From RBG-13-68-16 sp041494245 (GTDB taxonomy: Bacteria > Acidobacteriota > Thermoanaerobaculia > Thermoanaerobaculales > Thermoanaerobaculaceae): a stretch of DNA of 64,000 nucleotides. Where the stretch lies: assembly GCA_041494245.1 (NCBI GenBank), contig JBGQAK010000014.1:1-64000 (forward strand). Reading direction: 5' to 3'. Both the position numbers and the translations under genes were made by a program. A model generated the notes under the pieces. It searched no databases and was not told the DNA's origin. It saw nothing but the letters and a program-made list of their open reading frames with translations. Below are positions 33,850-42,834 of this stretch, one piece after another (the stretch's first letter is position 1; the number at the start of each line of letters is the position of its first letter).

Positions 33850-35655
33850 ATGCCGGCGGTTGATCGTGCCCGGACCGGTCGTGCGCAGGCCGCAAACGCG
33901 CTGGCCCTCCAGGCCGCGGAGCGGATCAGGGACGCCTTCTCCAGCTACACCGACGAGTTCGCCAGCGTCACGCGCCGGGCCAAGTGGAGGTTCCAGACCA
34001 GGGACTGGAAGGGCCGAAACGAGGACGCCCTCGAGCGGCTCGACCTCTACGAGCGTTTTCTCCGCGAGGCCGCGGGCGCGCTGGAAGCCCTGCTGGGCCC
34101 CCGGCTCACCGACCAGGTGCTGTGGGTGTCGATCAAGGACCGCTTCTCGGGAGTGACCGCCGGCCGGCACGACGCCGAGCTCGCAGAGACGTTCTTTAAC
34201 TCCATCACGCGGACTGTCTTCAGGACGGTGGGGATCAACCGGCGCATCGAGTTCTTCCGGTGGCGTCCGCGCCCCGCGGGGGCGGCTTCGGGGGAACCTA
34301 CCTACCGCGCCTACCCCGGGGCACGCGAGACGCGGCTGGTGATCCGCAACATCCTGCAGGACTTCAAGTTCACGGTGCCGTACGAGGACCGCGACCGTGA
34401 CGCGGACCTCGTGGCCGGCGAGATCGACCTCTACCTGTGGCCGATCCTCGGGCACTCGCGTGACTACCGGATCGAGGTGATCCGGTCTGCGTTCTTCCGC
34501 AACAAGGTCGCGTACCTCGTGGGCCGCATCATCGCCGGCGCACAGGTGATCCCTCTGGTGCTGCCGCTCTACAACGGCGGCGGCGGCGTCTACGTGGACA
34601 CCGTGCTCCTCACCGAGGGGGAGGTCTCCAAGGTCTTCAGCTTCGCGTTCTCCTACTTTCACGTCCTGGTGGAGAGGCACGACCTGCTGATCGAGTTCCT
34701 GCGGGTGATCCTTCCCGAGAAGCCCACGGCCGAGCTGTACATCTCCCTCGGCTACCCCAGGCACGGCAAGACCGAGTTCTACCGCGACCTCCACCGGTTC
34801 GTCCACAGGTCGAAGGAGCGCTTCGTGGTCGCGCCCGGGAAGGAGGGCGCGGTGATGACGGTCTTCACGCTCCCCGACTACGAGTACGTCTTCAAGGTCA
34901 TCAAGGACAGGCCGTGCTTCCTGCGCTCCGGTGCGGTGACCGACAAGACGAGCAGCAGGCGGGACGTGATGGACCAGTACGCCTTCGTGTGCCGGCGTGA
35001 CCGTGCGGGGCGCCTAGTGGACACCCAGGAGTTCGAAAACCTCCGCTTCAGGCGGAGCCGATTCGGGGAGGAGCTGCTCGAGGAGCTCCGGCTCGCGGCT
35101 CGGGAGGCCGTGAGCGTAGACGAGGAGTACGTGGTCGTCCGCCACTCCTACGTGCAGCGGAAGGTGGTCCCCCTGCCGATGTTCCTGGCGGAGGAGCGGG
35201 ACGCGGAGACGATCCGGCGCACAATCATGGACTTCGGCTACTTCCTCAAGGACCTCGCCGCCACCGGCATCTTCCCCAGCGACCTCTTCAACACCTGGAA
35301 CTACGGGGTGACGAGGCGCGGGCGCGTCGTGCTCTTCGACTACGACGACGTGATCCCGATCGAGCAGGCCACCTTTAGGACGAAACCGAGGACGCTCGAT
35401 GAAGCCGAGGAGATGGTGCCGGAGGAGGAGTGGATCGTCGCGACCTCCTCCGACTTTTTCATGGAGGAGATGCAGAGCTACTCGGGAGTGCCGGAGCGCC
35501 TCAAGGGGGTCTTCGAGCTGGTGCACGGAGACCTCTTCACGGTGGAGTTCTGGCGGCACGTCAAGGAGGATGTGAGCGCCGGGGGGCTGGTGGACATCAC
35601 GCCTTACGACCGCTCCAAGAAGTTCCTCCAGCAGCACGGCGGCCCTCCGTGGTGA
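33850..35655 (+). CDS. aceK: Isocitrate dehydrogenase kinase/phosphatase
   Basis: A 601-residue AceK that phosphorylates and dephosphorylates isocitrate dehydrogenase, switching carbon between the TCA cycle and the glyoxylate shunt. Seen: RFQTRDWKGR (47-56), FFNSITRTVFRTVGIN, PYEDRDRD, KVAYLVGRI, GVYVDTVLLTEGEVS, GYPRHGKTEFYRDLH, the ATP loop APGKEGAVMTVF (328-339), YVFKVIKD, and the catalytic region PSDLFNTWNYG ... VLFDYDDV. Length is close to E. coli AceK (578). Isocitrate lyase, malate synthase and IDH are not in the window. AceK is known mainly from Proteobacteria, so its presence here is informative. Confidence 0.95.
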   Translation: MPAVDRARTGRAQAANALALQAAERIRDAFSSYTDEFASVTRRAKWRFQTRDWKGRNEDALERLDLYERFLREAAGALEALLGPRLTDQVLWVSIKDRFSGVTAGRHDAELAETFFNSITRTVFRTVGINRRIEFFRWRPRPAGAASGEPTYRAYPGARETRLVIRNILQDFKFTVPYEDRDRDADLVAGEIDLYLWPILGHSRDYRIEVIRSAFFRNKVAYLVGRIIAGAQVIPLVLPLYNGGGGVYVDTVLLTEGEVSKVFSFAFSYFHVLVERHDLLIEFLRVILPEKPTAELYISLGYPRHGKTEFYRDLHRFVHRSKERFVVAPGKEGAVMTVFTLPDYEYVFKVIKDRPCFLRSGAVTDKTSSRRDVMDQYAFVCRRDRAGRLVDTQEFENLRFRRSRFGEELLEELRLAAREAVSVDEEYVVVRHSYVQRKVVPLPMFLAEERDAETIRRTIMDFGYFLKDLAATGIFPSDLFNTWNYGVTRRGRVVLFDYDDVIPIEQATFRTKPRTLDEAEEMVPEEEWIVATSSDFFMEEMQSYSGVPERLKGVFELVHGDLFTVEFWRHVKEDVSAGGLVDITPYDRSKKFLQQHGGPPW

Positions 35656-35709
35656 GAAGGGGCGGCATGGCGCGCAAGCGCGACCGCGCGGGCTAGCTCG
35701 TCGTCGCGA

Positions 35710-35715
35710 TACACT
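35710..35715 (+). promoter_or_regulatory. -10 box of a leaderless promoter (lipoate/octanoate transferase)
   Basis: TACACT, 8 bases, then GTG 35724. No -35 is recognised. Confidence 0.5.
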
Positions 35716-35723
35716 CTCCGGCC

Positions 35724-36536
35724 GTGGAGTGGCGGCTCATCCTGGACGGCCCGGGCCCGGGCGCCTGGAACATGGCGGTGGACGAGGCGCTGGTGGAGTC
35801 CGTCGACGCCGGCCGTGTGGCGCCCGTGCTGCGCCTCTACCGCTGGCGACCCCCGTGCCTCTCCCTCGGCTTCGCGCAGCCCTTCGAGGCGGCCGACGCG
35901 GCGTTCTGCGCCGCGCACGGCGTGGACGTGGTGCGCAGGCCGACCGGCGGGCGCGCGGTCCTCCACCACCTTGAGCTGACGTACGCGGTGCTCGCCCCGC
36001 TCGGGCGGGGCCCGTTCACGCAGGATCTGCAGGCGGCGTACAAGGCGATCTGCCGCGCACTGGTGGCCGGCCTGCGCACGCTCGGGGTACCCGCGGAGCT
36101 CTCCGGGGAGCCGGAGGGCGGGCACATCCGGCCCACCGAGGTCATCCCCTGCTTCATCGGACCCGCGGCCGGCGAAATAGTCTCCCAGGGGCGCAAGCTC
36201 GTGGGCTCCGCCATGCGGCGCACCGGCGGCTCGATCCTGCAGCACGGCTCGATCCTGGAAGGTTGGGACGGCGTGCTGCAGGCGGGGTGTCTGGGCCTCC
36301 CCGACGACGCCTCGCTCCGGCACGCGGTGATCACGCTCTCCGACGTGCTGGGCACCGCGCGCCCCGTGCCGGAGGTGCTGGCACAGGCGATCGTAAATGG
36401 TTTCGCGAAGACGTTCGGCGTGAGTTTCGTCCCCTCGGAGCTCGCGCCCGAGGAGCAGGCACAGGCGGAGCTGCTGGCGCGCGAGCGGTACGGGCACGAG
36501 CGCTGGACCGTCCGCCGCGGGCAGACCCCCGCCTGA
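35724..36536 (+). CDS. Lipoate-protein ligase A family protein, LipM-like octanoyltransferase
   Basis: A 270-residue BPL/LplA-fold enzyme of protein lipoylation. Seen: NMAVDEAL near residue 14, RRPTGGRAVLHH (family R-x-T-G-G-x-A-V-x-H), and VIPCFIG followed by GRKLVGSAMRR and LQHGSIL. The cysteine in PCF matches the catalytic position of LipM/LipL amidotransferases that carry octanoyl as a thioester; true LplA ligases lack it. So octanoyl transfer to GcvH or E2 domains is the better guess, without certainty. GTG 35724 directly follows a -10 box, suggesting a leaderless message. It converges on rluD. Confidence 0.82.
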   Translation: MEWRLILDGPGPGAWNMAVDEALVESVDAGRVAPVLRLYRWRPPCLSLGFAQPFEAADAAFCAAHGVDVVRRPTGGRAVLHHLELTYAVLAPLGRGPFTQDLQAAYKAICRALVAGLRTLGVPAELSGEPEGGHIRPTEVIPCFIGPAAGEIVSQGRKLVGSAMRRTGGSILQHGSILEGWDGVLQAGCLGLPDDASLRHAVITLSDVLGTARPVPEVLAQAIVNGFAKTFGVSFVPSELAPEEQAQAELLARERYGHERWTVRRGQTPA

Positions 36537-36562
36537 GCGACGGCGAGCCGGCCACCGCAGGT

Positions 36563-37525
36563 CTAGCAGAGGGCGGAGCGCAGGGCCGCGAGCAGCCCGG
36601 CGAGGTCGGCCGGGAGCGGGGCCTCGAACGTCATCGGCGTTCCGGTTACGGGGTGGGTGATGGTCAGCTTCCAGGCGTGGAGCGCCTGGCGCGGGAACGA
36701 CCGGCAGCGCTCGGCGACTGACGCGTCCTCGATGGTCCGCCACTGCCGGCCCGCGTACACGGGGTCACCCACCAGGGCGTGGCCGACGTGGGCCAGGTGG
36801 ACGCGCACCTGGTGCGTGCGGCCGGTCACCAGCCGGCACTCCACCAGAGCGCACCCCGGGAAGCGCTCCCGGACCCAGTACAGGGTGCGCGCCGGCCTCC
36901 CGTCCGGGACCACGGCCATGCGCTTGCGCTCGGTCTGGTGGCGGGCGATCGGGGCGTCCACCACGCCCTCGTCGGCCCTGGGCTCGCCGTACACCACCGC
37001 CAGGTAGCGCTTGTCGGTGGTCCGCCACCGGAAGGAGAGGGAGAGGGCGCGGTGGGCGGCGTCACTCTTGGCGGCGACCAGCACCCCCGAGGTGTCCTTG
37101 TCGAGGCGGTGCACGATCCCCGGGCGCTCCACGCCGCCCACGCCCGAGAGGTCGGTGCAGTGGGCCAAAAGCGCGTTGACCAGGGTGCCGTCGGGGTTCC
37201 CGGCGGCGGGATGGACGACGAGCCCGGGCGGCTTGTTAATGACGATCATGTGCTCGTCCTCGAACAGCACGTCGAGGGGGATCTCCTGCGGGAGCAGCTC
37301 GGAGGGGACGACTGGCGGCGGGAGGACCTCGATCGTGTCGCCGGTCTGCAGGAACTGGGCGGGCTTGGAGGGCGCTCCGTTGCGCAGGACGTTCCCGTGG
37401 GCGATCCAGCGCGCTACCTGCGAGCGCGACCATCCGTGCCCGGAGCCGGCGAGGAAGCGGTCCAGCCGCAGCCCGGCCGCATCCGCCGGCACCACCATCG
37501 TGATCGGCTCCTGCTCCTCGTTCAT
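36563..37525 (-). CDS. rluD: 23S rRNA pseudouridine synthase, RluD/RluA family
   Basis: A 320-residue protein with an N-terminal S4 domain (about 17-65: RLDRFLAG, GWSRSQVARWI) and a RluA-type catalytic domain (about 85-310). The catalytic aspartate is D142 in GIVHRLDKDTSG; RTHQVRVHLAH, GDPVYAG and RQALHAWKL are also typical. S4 plus length fits RluD, which modifies helix 69, though RluC-like activity is not excluded. Last gene of the ileS-lspA-lgt-rluD run; the ATG 37525 follows the lgt stop by 32 bases. Confidence 0.9.
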   Translation of the reverse strand: MNEEQEPITMVVPADAAGLRLDRFLAGSGHGWSRSQVARWIAHGNVLRNGAPSKPAQFLQTGDTIEVLPPPVVPSELLPQEIPLDVLFEDEHMIVINKPPGLVVHPAAGNPDGTLVNALLAHCTDLSGVGGVERPGIVHRLDKDTSGVLVAAKSDAAHRALSLSFRWRTTDKRYLAVVYGEPRADEGVVDAPIARHQTERKRMAVVPDGRPARTLYWVRERFPGCALVECRLVTGRTHQVRVHLAHVGHALVGDPVYAGRQWRTIEDASVAERCRSFPRQALHAWKLTITHPVTGTPMTFEAPLPADLAGLLAALRSALC

Positions 37526-37557
37526 CTCGGCGTGCTGCGTCCGGCCTGCGCCATGGC

Positions 37558-38376
37558 TCAGCTCCGGGCCTCGGTCTTTCCGGACCCCGGACCTCGGACC
37601 CCGGAGCCCTGTCTCTTCCGCGCCCACACCAGGATGCCGATGCCGACCGGCACCATGAGCGCGGCGATTGCCTGGCTCGTGGAGAGCGCCCCGCCCAGCA
37701 CGAAGCCACGGTCGGGGTCGCCGCGGAACAACTCGATCACGAAGCGCGCGGCCCCGTAGGTGATCAGGTAGGTGCCCAGCACCGATCCCGCCGGCGGCCG
37801 GCGGCGAAAGAGCCACGCCAGGAACGCGTAGTTCGCCAAGTTGAACGCCGCCTCGTAGAGCTGCGTCGGGTAGAGCGGCACGCCGAGCGGGGTGCCGGAG
37901 ATCTCGGCCGCCAGCGGGTGGGTGAAGACCACGCCCCACGACGCGCTGCAGCTGCGCCCGTAGCAACAACCGGCCGAGAAGCACCCCAGGCGCCCGAAGA
38001 AGTGCCCGAGGGCTACGGACGGCGCGAGCACGTCGGCCACCAGGAAGAACGGGAGCTTGAAGCGACGCAGCAGCACGGCCGTGGCCACGAGGGCGCCGAT
38101 GAGGCCGCCGTAGAATACCCCGCCGGCGCGCAGAAGCCCCCACACCCCGGCGAGCGAGGTCAGGTACGAGGGGTCGGTGATCACGAGCAGGATCTTGGCG
38201 CCCGCCAGGCCGCACAGCACGACCCAGGCCCCCAGGTCCATCACGTGGGTGTTCGAGAGCCCCACCAGGCGCGCGCGCCGGCTGGCCAGGAAGATGGCCA
38301 GGACGATCCCCGAGTAGAGCAGCACGCCGTAGGTGGGGATCCGCAGGAACCCTAGGTCAATCAAGACCGGGTGCAC
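37558..38376 (-). CDS. lgt: Prolipoprotein diacylglyceryl transferase
   Basis: A 272-residue inner-membrane enzyme that adds diacylglyceryl from phosphatidylglycerol to lipobox cysteines. Seven hydrophobic segments and the signature GRLGCFSAGCCYGRSC, preceded by the family's GGxxGG-like YGGLIGA and followed by YPTQLYEA, are present. GTG 38376 has AAGGAGAA upstream and lies 20 bases inside lspA, so lipoprotein lipidation and cleavage enzymes are co-translated. The last 16 residues (GSGVRGPGSGKTEARS) are encoded by a CCCCGGA-type simple repeat and are unlikely to be conserved. Confidence 0.94.
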   Translation of the reverse strand: MHPVLIDLGFLRIPTYGVLLYSGIVLAIFLASRRARLVGLSNTHVMDLGAWVVLCGLAGAKILLVITDPSYLTSLAGVWGLLRAGGVFYGGLIGALVATAVLLRRFKLPFFLVADVLAPSVALGHFFGRLGCFSAGCCYGRSCSASWGVVFTHPLAAEISGTPLGVPLYPTQLYEAAFNLANYAFLAWLFRRRPPAGSVLGTYLITYGAARFVIELFRGDPDRGFVLGGALSTSQAIAALMVPVGIGILVWARKRQGSGVRGPGSGKTEARS

Positions 38377-38860
38377 GCTTCTCCTTCAATTGAGACATAA
38401 TCTCAGCAATGATCACGCAGCAGGCGCCGACCGTGATCGCGGAGTCGGCGAGGTTGAACGCCGGCCAGTGGCGCTCGTGGCCGCCGGTGACCAGGTAGAA
38501 GTCCAGGAAATCGACGACCTCGCCCCTCACTAGGCGGTCGATGATGTTGCCGATCGCCCCTCCCAGGACGAAGGCGAGCCCGACGGCCGCCAGACCGTCA
38601 CCCCCGGCGCGGCCGAGCTGCCACGCAACGAACGCCACGATCCCAGCGACCACGACCAGCAGCGCGAGCTGGACGGAGGGGCCCGACGCGCCCAGGATCC
38701 CGAAGGCGACCCCGCGGTTGCGCGCGTGAACCAGCCGGAACAGCCCGGGGACGATCTCCAGCTCGGTCCCGAGCGGGTAGGTCGCGACGATCCACGCCTT
38801 GGTGAGCTGGTCCGCGACCACGAGCGCCGCGGCGAGCCAGAGCGCCCTGCGGAGCCTCAT
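38357..38860 (-). CDS. lspA: Lipoprotein signal peptidase II
   Basis: A 167-residue membrane aspartic peptidase that removes lipoprotein signal peptides after lipidation. Four helices; catalytic aspartates D108 (GNIIDRL) and D139 (FNLADSAI), and the conserved NRGVAFG at 48-54. ATG 38860 overlaps the ileS stop as ATGA, and the 3' end overlaps lgt by 20 bases. The ileS-lspA order is common in bacteria; the added lgt places both lipoprotein enzymes in one transcript. Confidence 0.95.
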   Translation of the reverse strand: MRLRRALWLAAALVVADQLTKAWIVATYPLGTELEIVPGLFRLVHARNRGVAFGILGASGPSVQLALLVVVAGIVAFVAWQLGRAGGDGLAAVGLAFVLGGAIGNIIDRLVRGEVVDFLDFYLVTGGHERHWPAFNLADSAITVGACCVIIAEIMSQLKEKRAPGLD

Positions 38861-41733
38861 CGCTGTGGCCGCTCCCCGAGCTCGAGCACGACCCCCAGGC
38901 AGCGGGCGCACAGGTCGGGGTGCTGCGGGTGCCCCGCGGGCGCTGGCCACACCTGCCAGCAGCGCGGGCACGGTGTGCCCTCCGCGCGGCGCACGCCGAC
39001 CGAAAGGCCGGGGTACGCAACCGACGCTGAGGTGCCTGTACCTGCGCTCACCTGCGAGACGATGCACAGCTCTTCCAGGGTGGCGCGCCCTGCCGCGAGG
39101 TCGGCGTCCAGCGCGCCGCGGTCGCCGCCCAGCAGCAGGACGGCCTCGAGCGACTTGCCGAACTCGCCCGCCTGGCGGTGGATCTCGAGCTCCTTGTTGA
39201 CCTCGTCGCGCAAGGCGAGTAGCCGGGCAAAGCGGGCGTCCGCCTCCGGGTCGTCGGCCAGGTCATCGAGCGCCTCGAAGGTCGCCAGGTGCACCGAACC
39301 GGCAGACGCGCCGGGCAGGTGCTCCCAGACCTCGTCGGAGGTGAACGCCAGCACCGGCGCCATGGTCGTCGCGAGCATGCGCGCCAGGCGGTAGAGCACG
39401 GTCTGGGCGGAGCGCCGCCGCGGCGAGGCGGGGTGCGAGCAGTAGAGGCGGTCCTTCAGCAAGTCGAGGTAGACCGCGGAGAGGTCCACGGCGCAGAAGT
39501 TGTTGAGGGCGTGGTAGACGACGTGGAACTCGTAGTCCCGGTAGGCCACCTCGATCCGCTTCGCGAGTGCCTTGCCGCGGCGCAGGAAGCAGGCGTCCAC
39601 GGGCTCGAGGTCGGCCAGGGGAACGGCGTCGCTGCCGGGGTCGAAGTCGCCCAGGTTGGAGAGCAGAAAGCGCAGGGTGTTGCGGATCTTGCGGTACGAT
39701 TCCGCCGTGCGGGTCAGGGTCTCCTTGGAGACCGGCATGTCCTCGCGGGAGTCCACCGACGCGGCCCAGAGGCGCACGACATCGGCCCCGTACTCCTTGA
39801 TCAGGTTCTGGGGCGCGATCACGTTGCCGAGGGACTTGGACATCTTCCTGCCGGAAGCGTCGAGCACGTGGCCGTGTACCAGCACCGCACGGTAGGGCGC
39901 CGCGCCGTGGGTCACCACGCCCACGAGCAGCGAGGACTGGAACCACCCGCGGTACTGGTCGTGCGCCTCGAGGTAGAGGTCCGCGGGCCAGCTCAGGCCC
40001 GGGAAGCGGCCGTTGTCGCAGACCGCCAGGTGCGAGGCCCCCGAGTCGAACCACACGTCCAGGATGTCGCGCTCCAGCTCCCACGCGGTCCCACCGCACC
40101 TCGGACAGCTGAGGCCGGCTGGGGCGAAGTCGGTCACGGGCCGCGAATACCAAGCGTCGGCGCCCTCTTTGGCGAAGAGTTCCTCGACGCGGGCAAAGAA
40201 CGCCCGCACGACGGCCGGGTCCGAGCCGTCTGGCCAGATCCGGCCGCAGGAAGGGTTGGTGCACTTGAGCACTGTGATCGGCGAACCCCAGCGGCGCTGC
40301 CGCGAGACGCACCACTCGAAGCGGTTCTCCACCATCCCGGCGATGCGCGCCTCGCCCCAGGGCGGTATCCACTGGACCCTGGCGATCTCGGCCAGGGAGC
40401 GGGCCCGCAGGTCCAGGCGGGCGTGCGGCGCCGCGTCCTGGGTGAGGGCGATGAAGTACTGTTCGGTGGCGCGGAAGATCACCGGTTTCTTGCACCGCCA
40501 GCAGTGCGGGTAGTCGTGCTCCCCCTCGCCGCTCGCGAGCAGCGCACCGACGCGGGCGAGCTCGGCGGTGACGCGCGGGTTGGCGTCGAAGACGTGGACG
40601 CCGGCAAGCGCCTCCACCTCGTCGGTGTAGCGGCCGCCGTCGTCCAACGGCGAGACGATCGGGATCCCCTCGGTCTTGCCGGTGCGGAAGTCGTCCTCGC
40701 CGTGGCCCGGCGCGGTGTGCACGAGCCCGGTCCCGGTGTCGAGCGTGACGTAGTCGGCCGCGACCACTCGATAGACGTCGGAACCCTCCGGCACCCTGGC
40801 CACCCAGGCAGGCTCGAGGGGGTGGCGGTAGCGCTGGCCCACGAGCGCGGCGCCCTTGGCACGCCCGAGCTCCCTGCCCTCCAGGTCGGCCGCCGCGAGC
40901 ACCGCGTGGGCGAGCGCCGCGGCCGCCACCAGGGCCCCCTTCGGCGTCTCGAGCAGCACGTACTCGGCGTCGGGGTGGACCGCGATGGCCAGGTTGGACG
41001 GGATCGTCCACGGCGTCGTGGTCCAGATCGCGAACGAGGCCGGGCCGTCCGGCGGTGCGCCGAAGAGGGCGCGCAGTGCCGCGGGATCGGCCGCCGGGAA
41101 CGCCACCCAGATCTCGGGGTCCTTGCGGACGCCGTACTCCAACTCCGCCTCGGCGAGGGCGGTGCGGTCGTGCCAGCACCAGCGGATCGACTTGCGCTCG
41201 CGGTAGAGGAGCCCCTGCTCGATGACCTTGCCGAGCGCTGCGGCGATGTCGGCCTCGTAGCGCGGCGACATCGTCAGGTACGGAGCGTCCCACGTGCCGA
41301 ACCCGCCCAGCCTGCGGAACTCCTCGCGCTGGACCTCGACGAACTTCTGCGCGTACGCCCGGCAGGCGGCCCTCACCTCCAGGTCCGACATCGCGAGCTT
41401 CTTCGGACCCAGCTCGCGGTCCACCTTCTGCTCGATCGGCAGGCCGTGACAGTCCCAGCCCGGCACGTACGGTGCGTCCAGCCCCATCATGGTGCGGGTG
41501 CGCACCACGAAGTCCTTGAGGATCTTGTTGAACGCGGTCCCGAGGTGGATGTGCTCGTTCGCGTACGGCGGCCCGTCGTGGAGGACGAAGCGCGGCGCGC
41601 CCGTGCGCGCGGCGCGGATCTGACCGTAGAGCCCCTGCTCCTCCCAGCGGGCGAGCCTCTCAGGCTCGCGGCGCGCGGCGTCCGCGCGCATCGGAAACCC
41701 GGTCGTCGGAAGGTTCAGCGTGTCCTTGTACAT
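38857..41733 (-). CDS. ileS: Isoleucyl-tRNA synthetase
   Basis: A 958-residue class I synthetase. Seen: HIHLG (61-65, the HIGH motif) after DGPPYANE, GWDCHGLPIE, the editing-domain segment TTPWTIPSN and GHGEDDF, WFDSGASHLAV, KMSKSLGN (about 628-635) and a C-terminal zinc ribbon CPRCWQVW ... CARC. The bacterial type with C-terminal zinc finger is expected to be sensitive to mupirocin. ATG 41733 follows GATGAGG. First gene of the ileS-lspA-lgt-rluD operon. No T-box element was recognised upstream. Confidence 0.96.
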   Translation of the reverse strand: MYKDTLNLPTTGFPMRADAARREPERLARWEEQGLYGQIRAARTGAPRFVLHDGPPYANEHIHLGTAFNKILKDFVVRTRTMMGLDAPYVPGWDCHGLPIEQKVDRELGPKKLAMSDLEVRAACRAYAQKFVEVQREEFRRLGGFGTWDAPYLTMSPRYEADIAAALGKVIEQGLLYRERKSIRWCWHDRTALAEAELEYGVRKDPEIWVAFPAADPAALRALFGAPPDGPASFAIWTTTPWTIPSNLAIAVHPDAEYVLLETPKGALVAAAALAHAVLAAADLEGRELGRAKGAALVGQRYRHPLEPAWVARVPEGSDVYRVVAADYVTLDTGTGLVHTAPGHGEDDFRTGKTEGIPIVSPLDDGGRYTDEVEALAGVHVFDANPRVTAELARVGALLASGEGEHDYPHCWRCKKPVIFRATEQYFIALTQDAAPHARLDLRARSLAEIARVQWIPPWGEARIAGMVENRFEWCVSRQRRWGSPITVLKCTNPSCGRIWPDGSDPAVVRAFFARVEELFAKEGADAWYSRPVTDFAPAGLSCPRCGGTAWELERDILDVWFDSGASHLAVCDNGRFPGLSWPADLYLEAHDQYRGWFQSSLLVGVVTHGAAPYRAVLVHGHVLDASGRKMSKSLGNVIAPQNLIKEYGADVVRLWAASVDSREDMPVSKETLTRTAESYRKIRNTLRFLLSNLGDFDPGSDAVPLADLEPVDACFLRRGKALAKRIEVAYRDYEFHVVYHALNNFCAVDLSAVYLDLLKDRLYCSHPASPRRRSAQTVLYRLARMLATTMAPVLAFTSDEVWEHLPGASAGSVHLATFEALDDLADDPEADARFARLLALRDEVNKELEIHRQAGEFGKSLEAVLLLGGDRGALDADLAAGRATLEELCIVSQVSAGTGTSASVAYPGLSVGVRRAEGTPCPRCWQVWPAPAGHPQHPDLCARCLGVVLELGERPQR

Positions 41734-41808
41734 GCCTCATCCCCGGTGCCCGCGCCGCGCCGGAGCGCGACGCGAAACACCCTACCCTACGCAGCGCCAC
41801 CCGCCGCG

Positions 41809-42180
41809 TCAAGCTGGCACGAGGCGCTCGACCTCCTCCAGCACCTGCTGGAGGGAGAACGGCTTGGTGACGTACGCCGCGGCGCCCAGCTCACGCCCGC
41901 GCCGTTGCTCGGCGGGGAGGGAGTGGGCGGTGAGGAAGACCACTGGCGTCCGGACGTGGTGCGGGTCCTCGCGCAGCATCTTGGCGAACTCGAAGCCGTC
42001 TGTCCCGGTAGGGAGCGAAACGTCCAGGATCACGCACTGCACGGGTGTGCCCTCCAGGATGACCATCGCCTCCTCGGCGCTGGCCGCCTCCAGGGCGACG
42101 TACCCCGCACGCCGCAGCTTGAACGCCAGGATGCGCAGGATGTACGGCTCGTCGTCCACGATCAGCACGCGGGCCGTCAT
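41809..42180 (-). CDS. Single-domain response regulator (REC)
   Basis: A 123-residue stand-alone receiver: acidic pair D9-D10, phospho-acceptor D53 (ILDVSLP), conserved Thr/Ala in FLTAHS and Lys in YVTKPFS. It has no output domain, so it would act by protein contact, as CheY- or Spo0F-like proteins do. No cognate kinase is adjacent. ATG 42180 is six bases after TATACT (42192-42187), giving a leaderless message. Confidence 0.92.
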   Translation of the reverse strand: MTARVLIVDDEPYILRILAFKLRRAGYVALEAASAEEAMVILEGTPVQCVILDVSLPTGTDGFEFAKMLREDPHHVRTPVVFLTAHSLPAEQRRGRELGAAAYVTKPFSLQQVLEEVERLVPA

Positions 42181-42186
42181 GCGGCA

Positions 42187-42192
42187 AGTATA
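42187..42192 (-). promoter_or_regulatory. -10 box of a leaderless promoter (REC protein)
   Basis: TATACT on the minus strand, 6 bases, then ATG 42180. Confidence 0.55.
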
Positions 42193-42202
42193 GAAGCAGG
42201 AC

Positions 42203-42568
42203 TCAGCTCTCCAGGATCACCACGGCGACGGCGACGCCTCCGTCGTGCGTGATGGACAGGTGGGCGGTGCGGACGGCGAGCGCCTGGGCGCGGAGCGCGG
42301 CGGCGCCCGAGAGCACCAGCCGGGGTGCCCCCATGCCGTTGCGCTCGACCCTGGGGTCGCGCCAGCCGACGCCGTCGCCCCAGCCGCACCCGAGCGCCTT
42401 GAACGCCGCCTCTTTGGCGGCGAGCAGCCCCGCCAGGTGCTGGGGGTCCTGCGGGCGCACCGCCTCGCCCGGGGCGAAGCAGCGCTCGAGCAGGCGGTCG
42501 CCGTGCCTGGCCAGCATGCCGGCGACCCGCTCCATGTCCACGAGGTCCACGCCCAGGCCGACAATCAC
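42203..42568 (-). CDS. acpS: Holo-[acyl-carrier-protein] synthase
   Basis: A 121-residue phosphopantetheinyl transferase that arms acyl carrier protein. D8 in GLGVDLVDMERV and E53 in AAKEAAFKALG are the metal-binding signature; AHLSITHDGGVAVAVV closes the fold. GTG 42568 overlaps the stop of the small membrane-protein gene as GTGA, so the two are coupled. An acyl-AMP ligase gene lies just upstream in the same direction. Confidence 0.93.
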   Translation of the reverse strand: MIVGLGVDLVDMERVAGMLARHGDRLLERCFAPGEAVRPQDPQHLAGLLAAKEAAFKALGCGWGDGVGWRDPRVERNGMGAPRLVLSGAAALRAQALAVRTAHLSITHDGGVAVAVVILES

Positions 42569-42813
42569 TCGTGCCTCACCGCCGCGTCGAGCCACGCCCA
42601 CGCCACCGCGAAGTGGACCACGCCGAAGCCCGAGAGCGCCCCGCGCATGGCGCCGCTTTCGAGCCAGGGCAGCAGCCACAGCGGGGCGGTGCTGACGACC
42701 CTGGCCGTCCAGAAGCGGCTCCACGGCGCCAGCACGAAGAACCACCCCGCGGCGGTCAGGTACACGACGATGGCCAGGATCAGACCTGCCCGCAATGGCT
42801 TGCGGCTCGGCAC
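42565..42813 (-). CDS. Small membrane protein of unknown function
   Basis: An 82-residue protein with two or three hydrophobic segments (about 9-30, 39-50 and 58-78) and no recognised family. It has W-rich loops (WSRFW, LLPWLE) and ends in DAAVRHE. It starts at GTG 42813, six bases after TACAAT (42825-42820), so its message is probably leaderless; it is then translationally coupled to acpS by a GTGA overlap. Confidence 0.75.
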   Translation of the reverse strand: MPSRKPLRAGLILAIVVYLTAAGWFFVLAPWSRFWTARVVSTAPLWLLPWLESGAMRGALSGFGVVHFAVAWAWLDAAVRHE

Positions 42814-42819
42814 GGGCGG

Positions 42820-42825
42820 ATTGTA
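42820..42825 (-). promoter_or_regulatory. -10 box of a leaderless promoter (small membrane protein-acpS)
   Basis: TACAAT on the minus strand, 6 bases, then GTG 42813. Confidence 0.55.
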
Positions 42826-42834
42826 CGCGAACGG

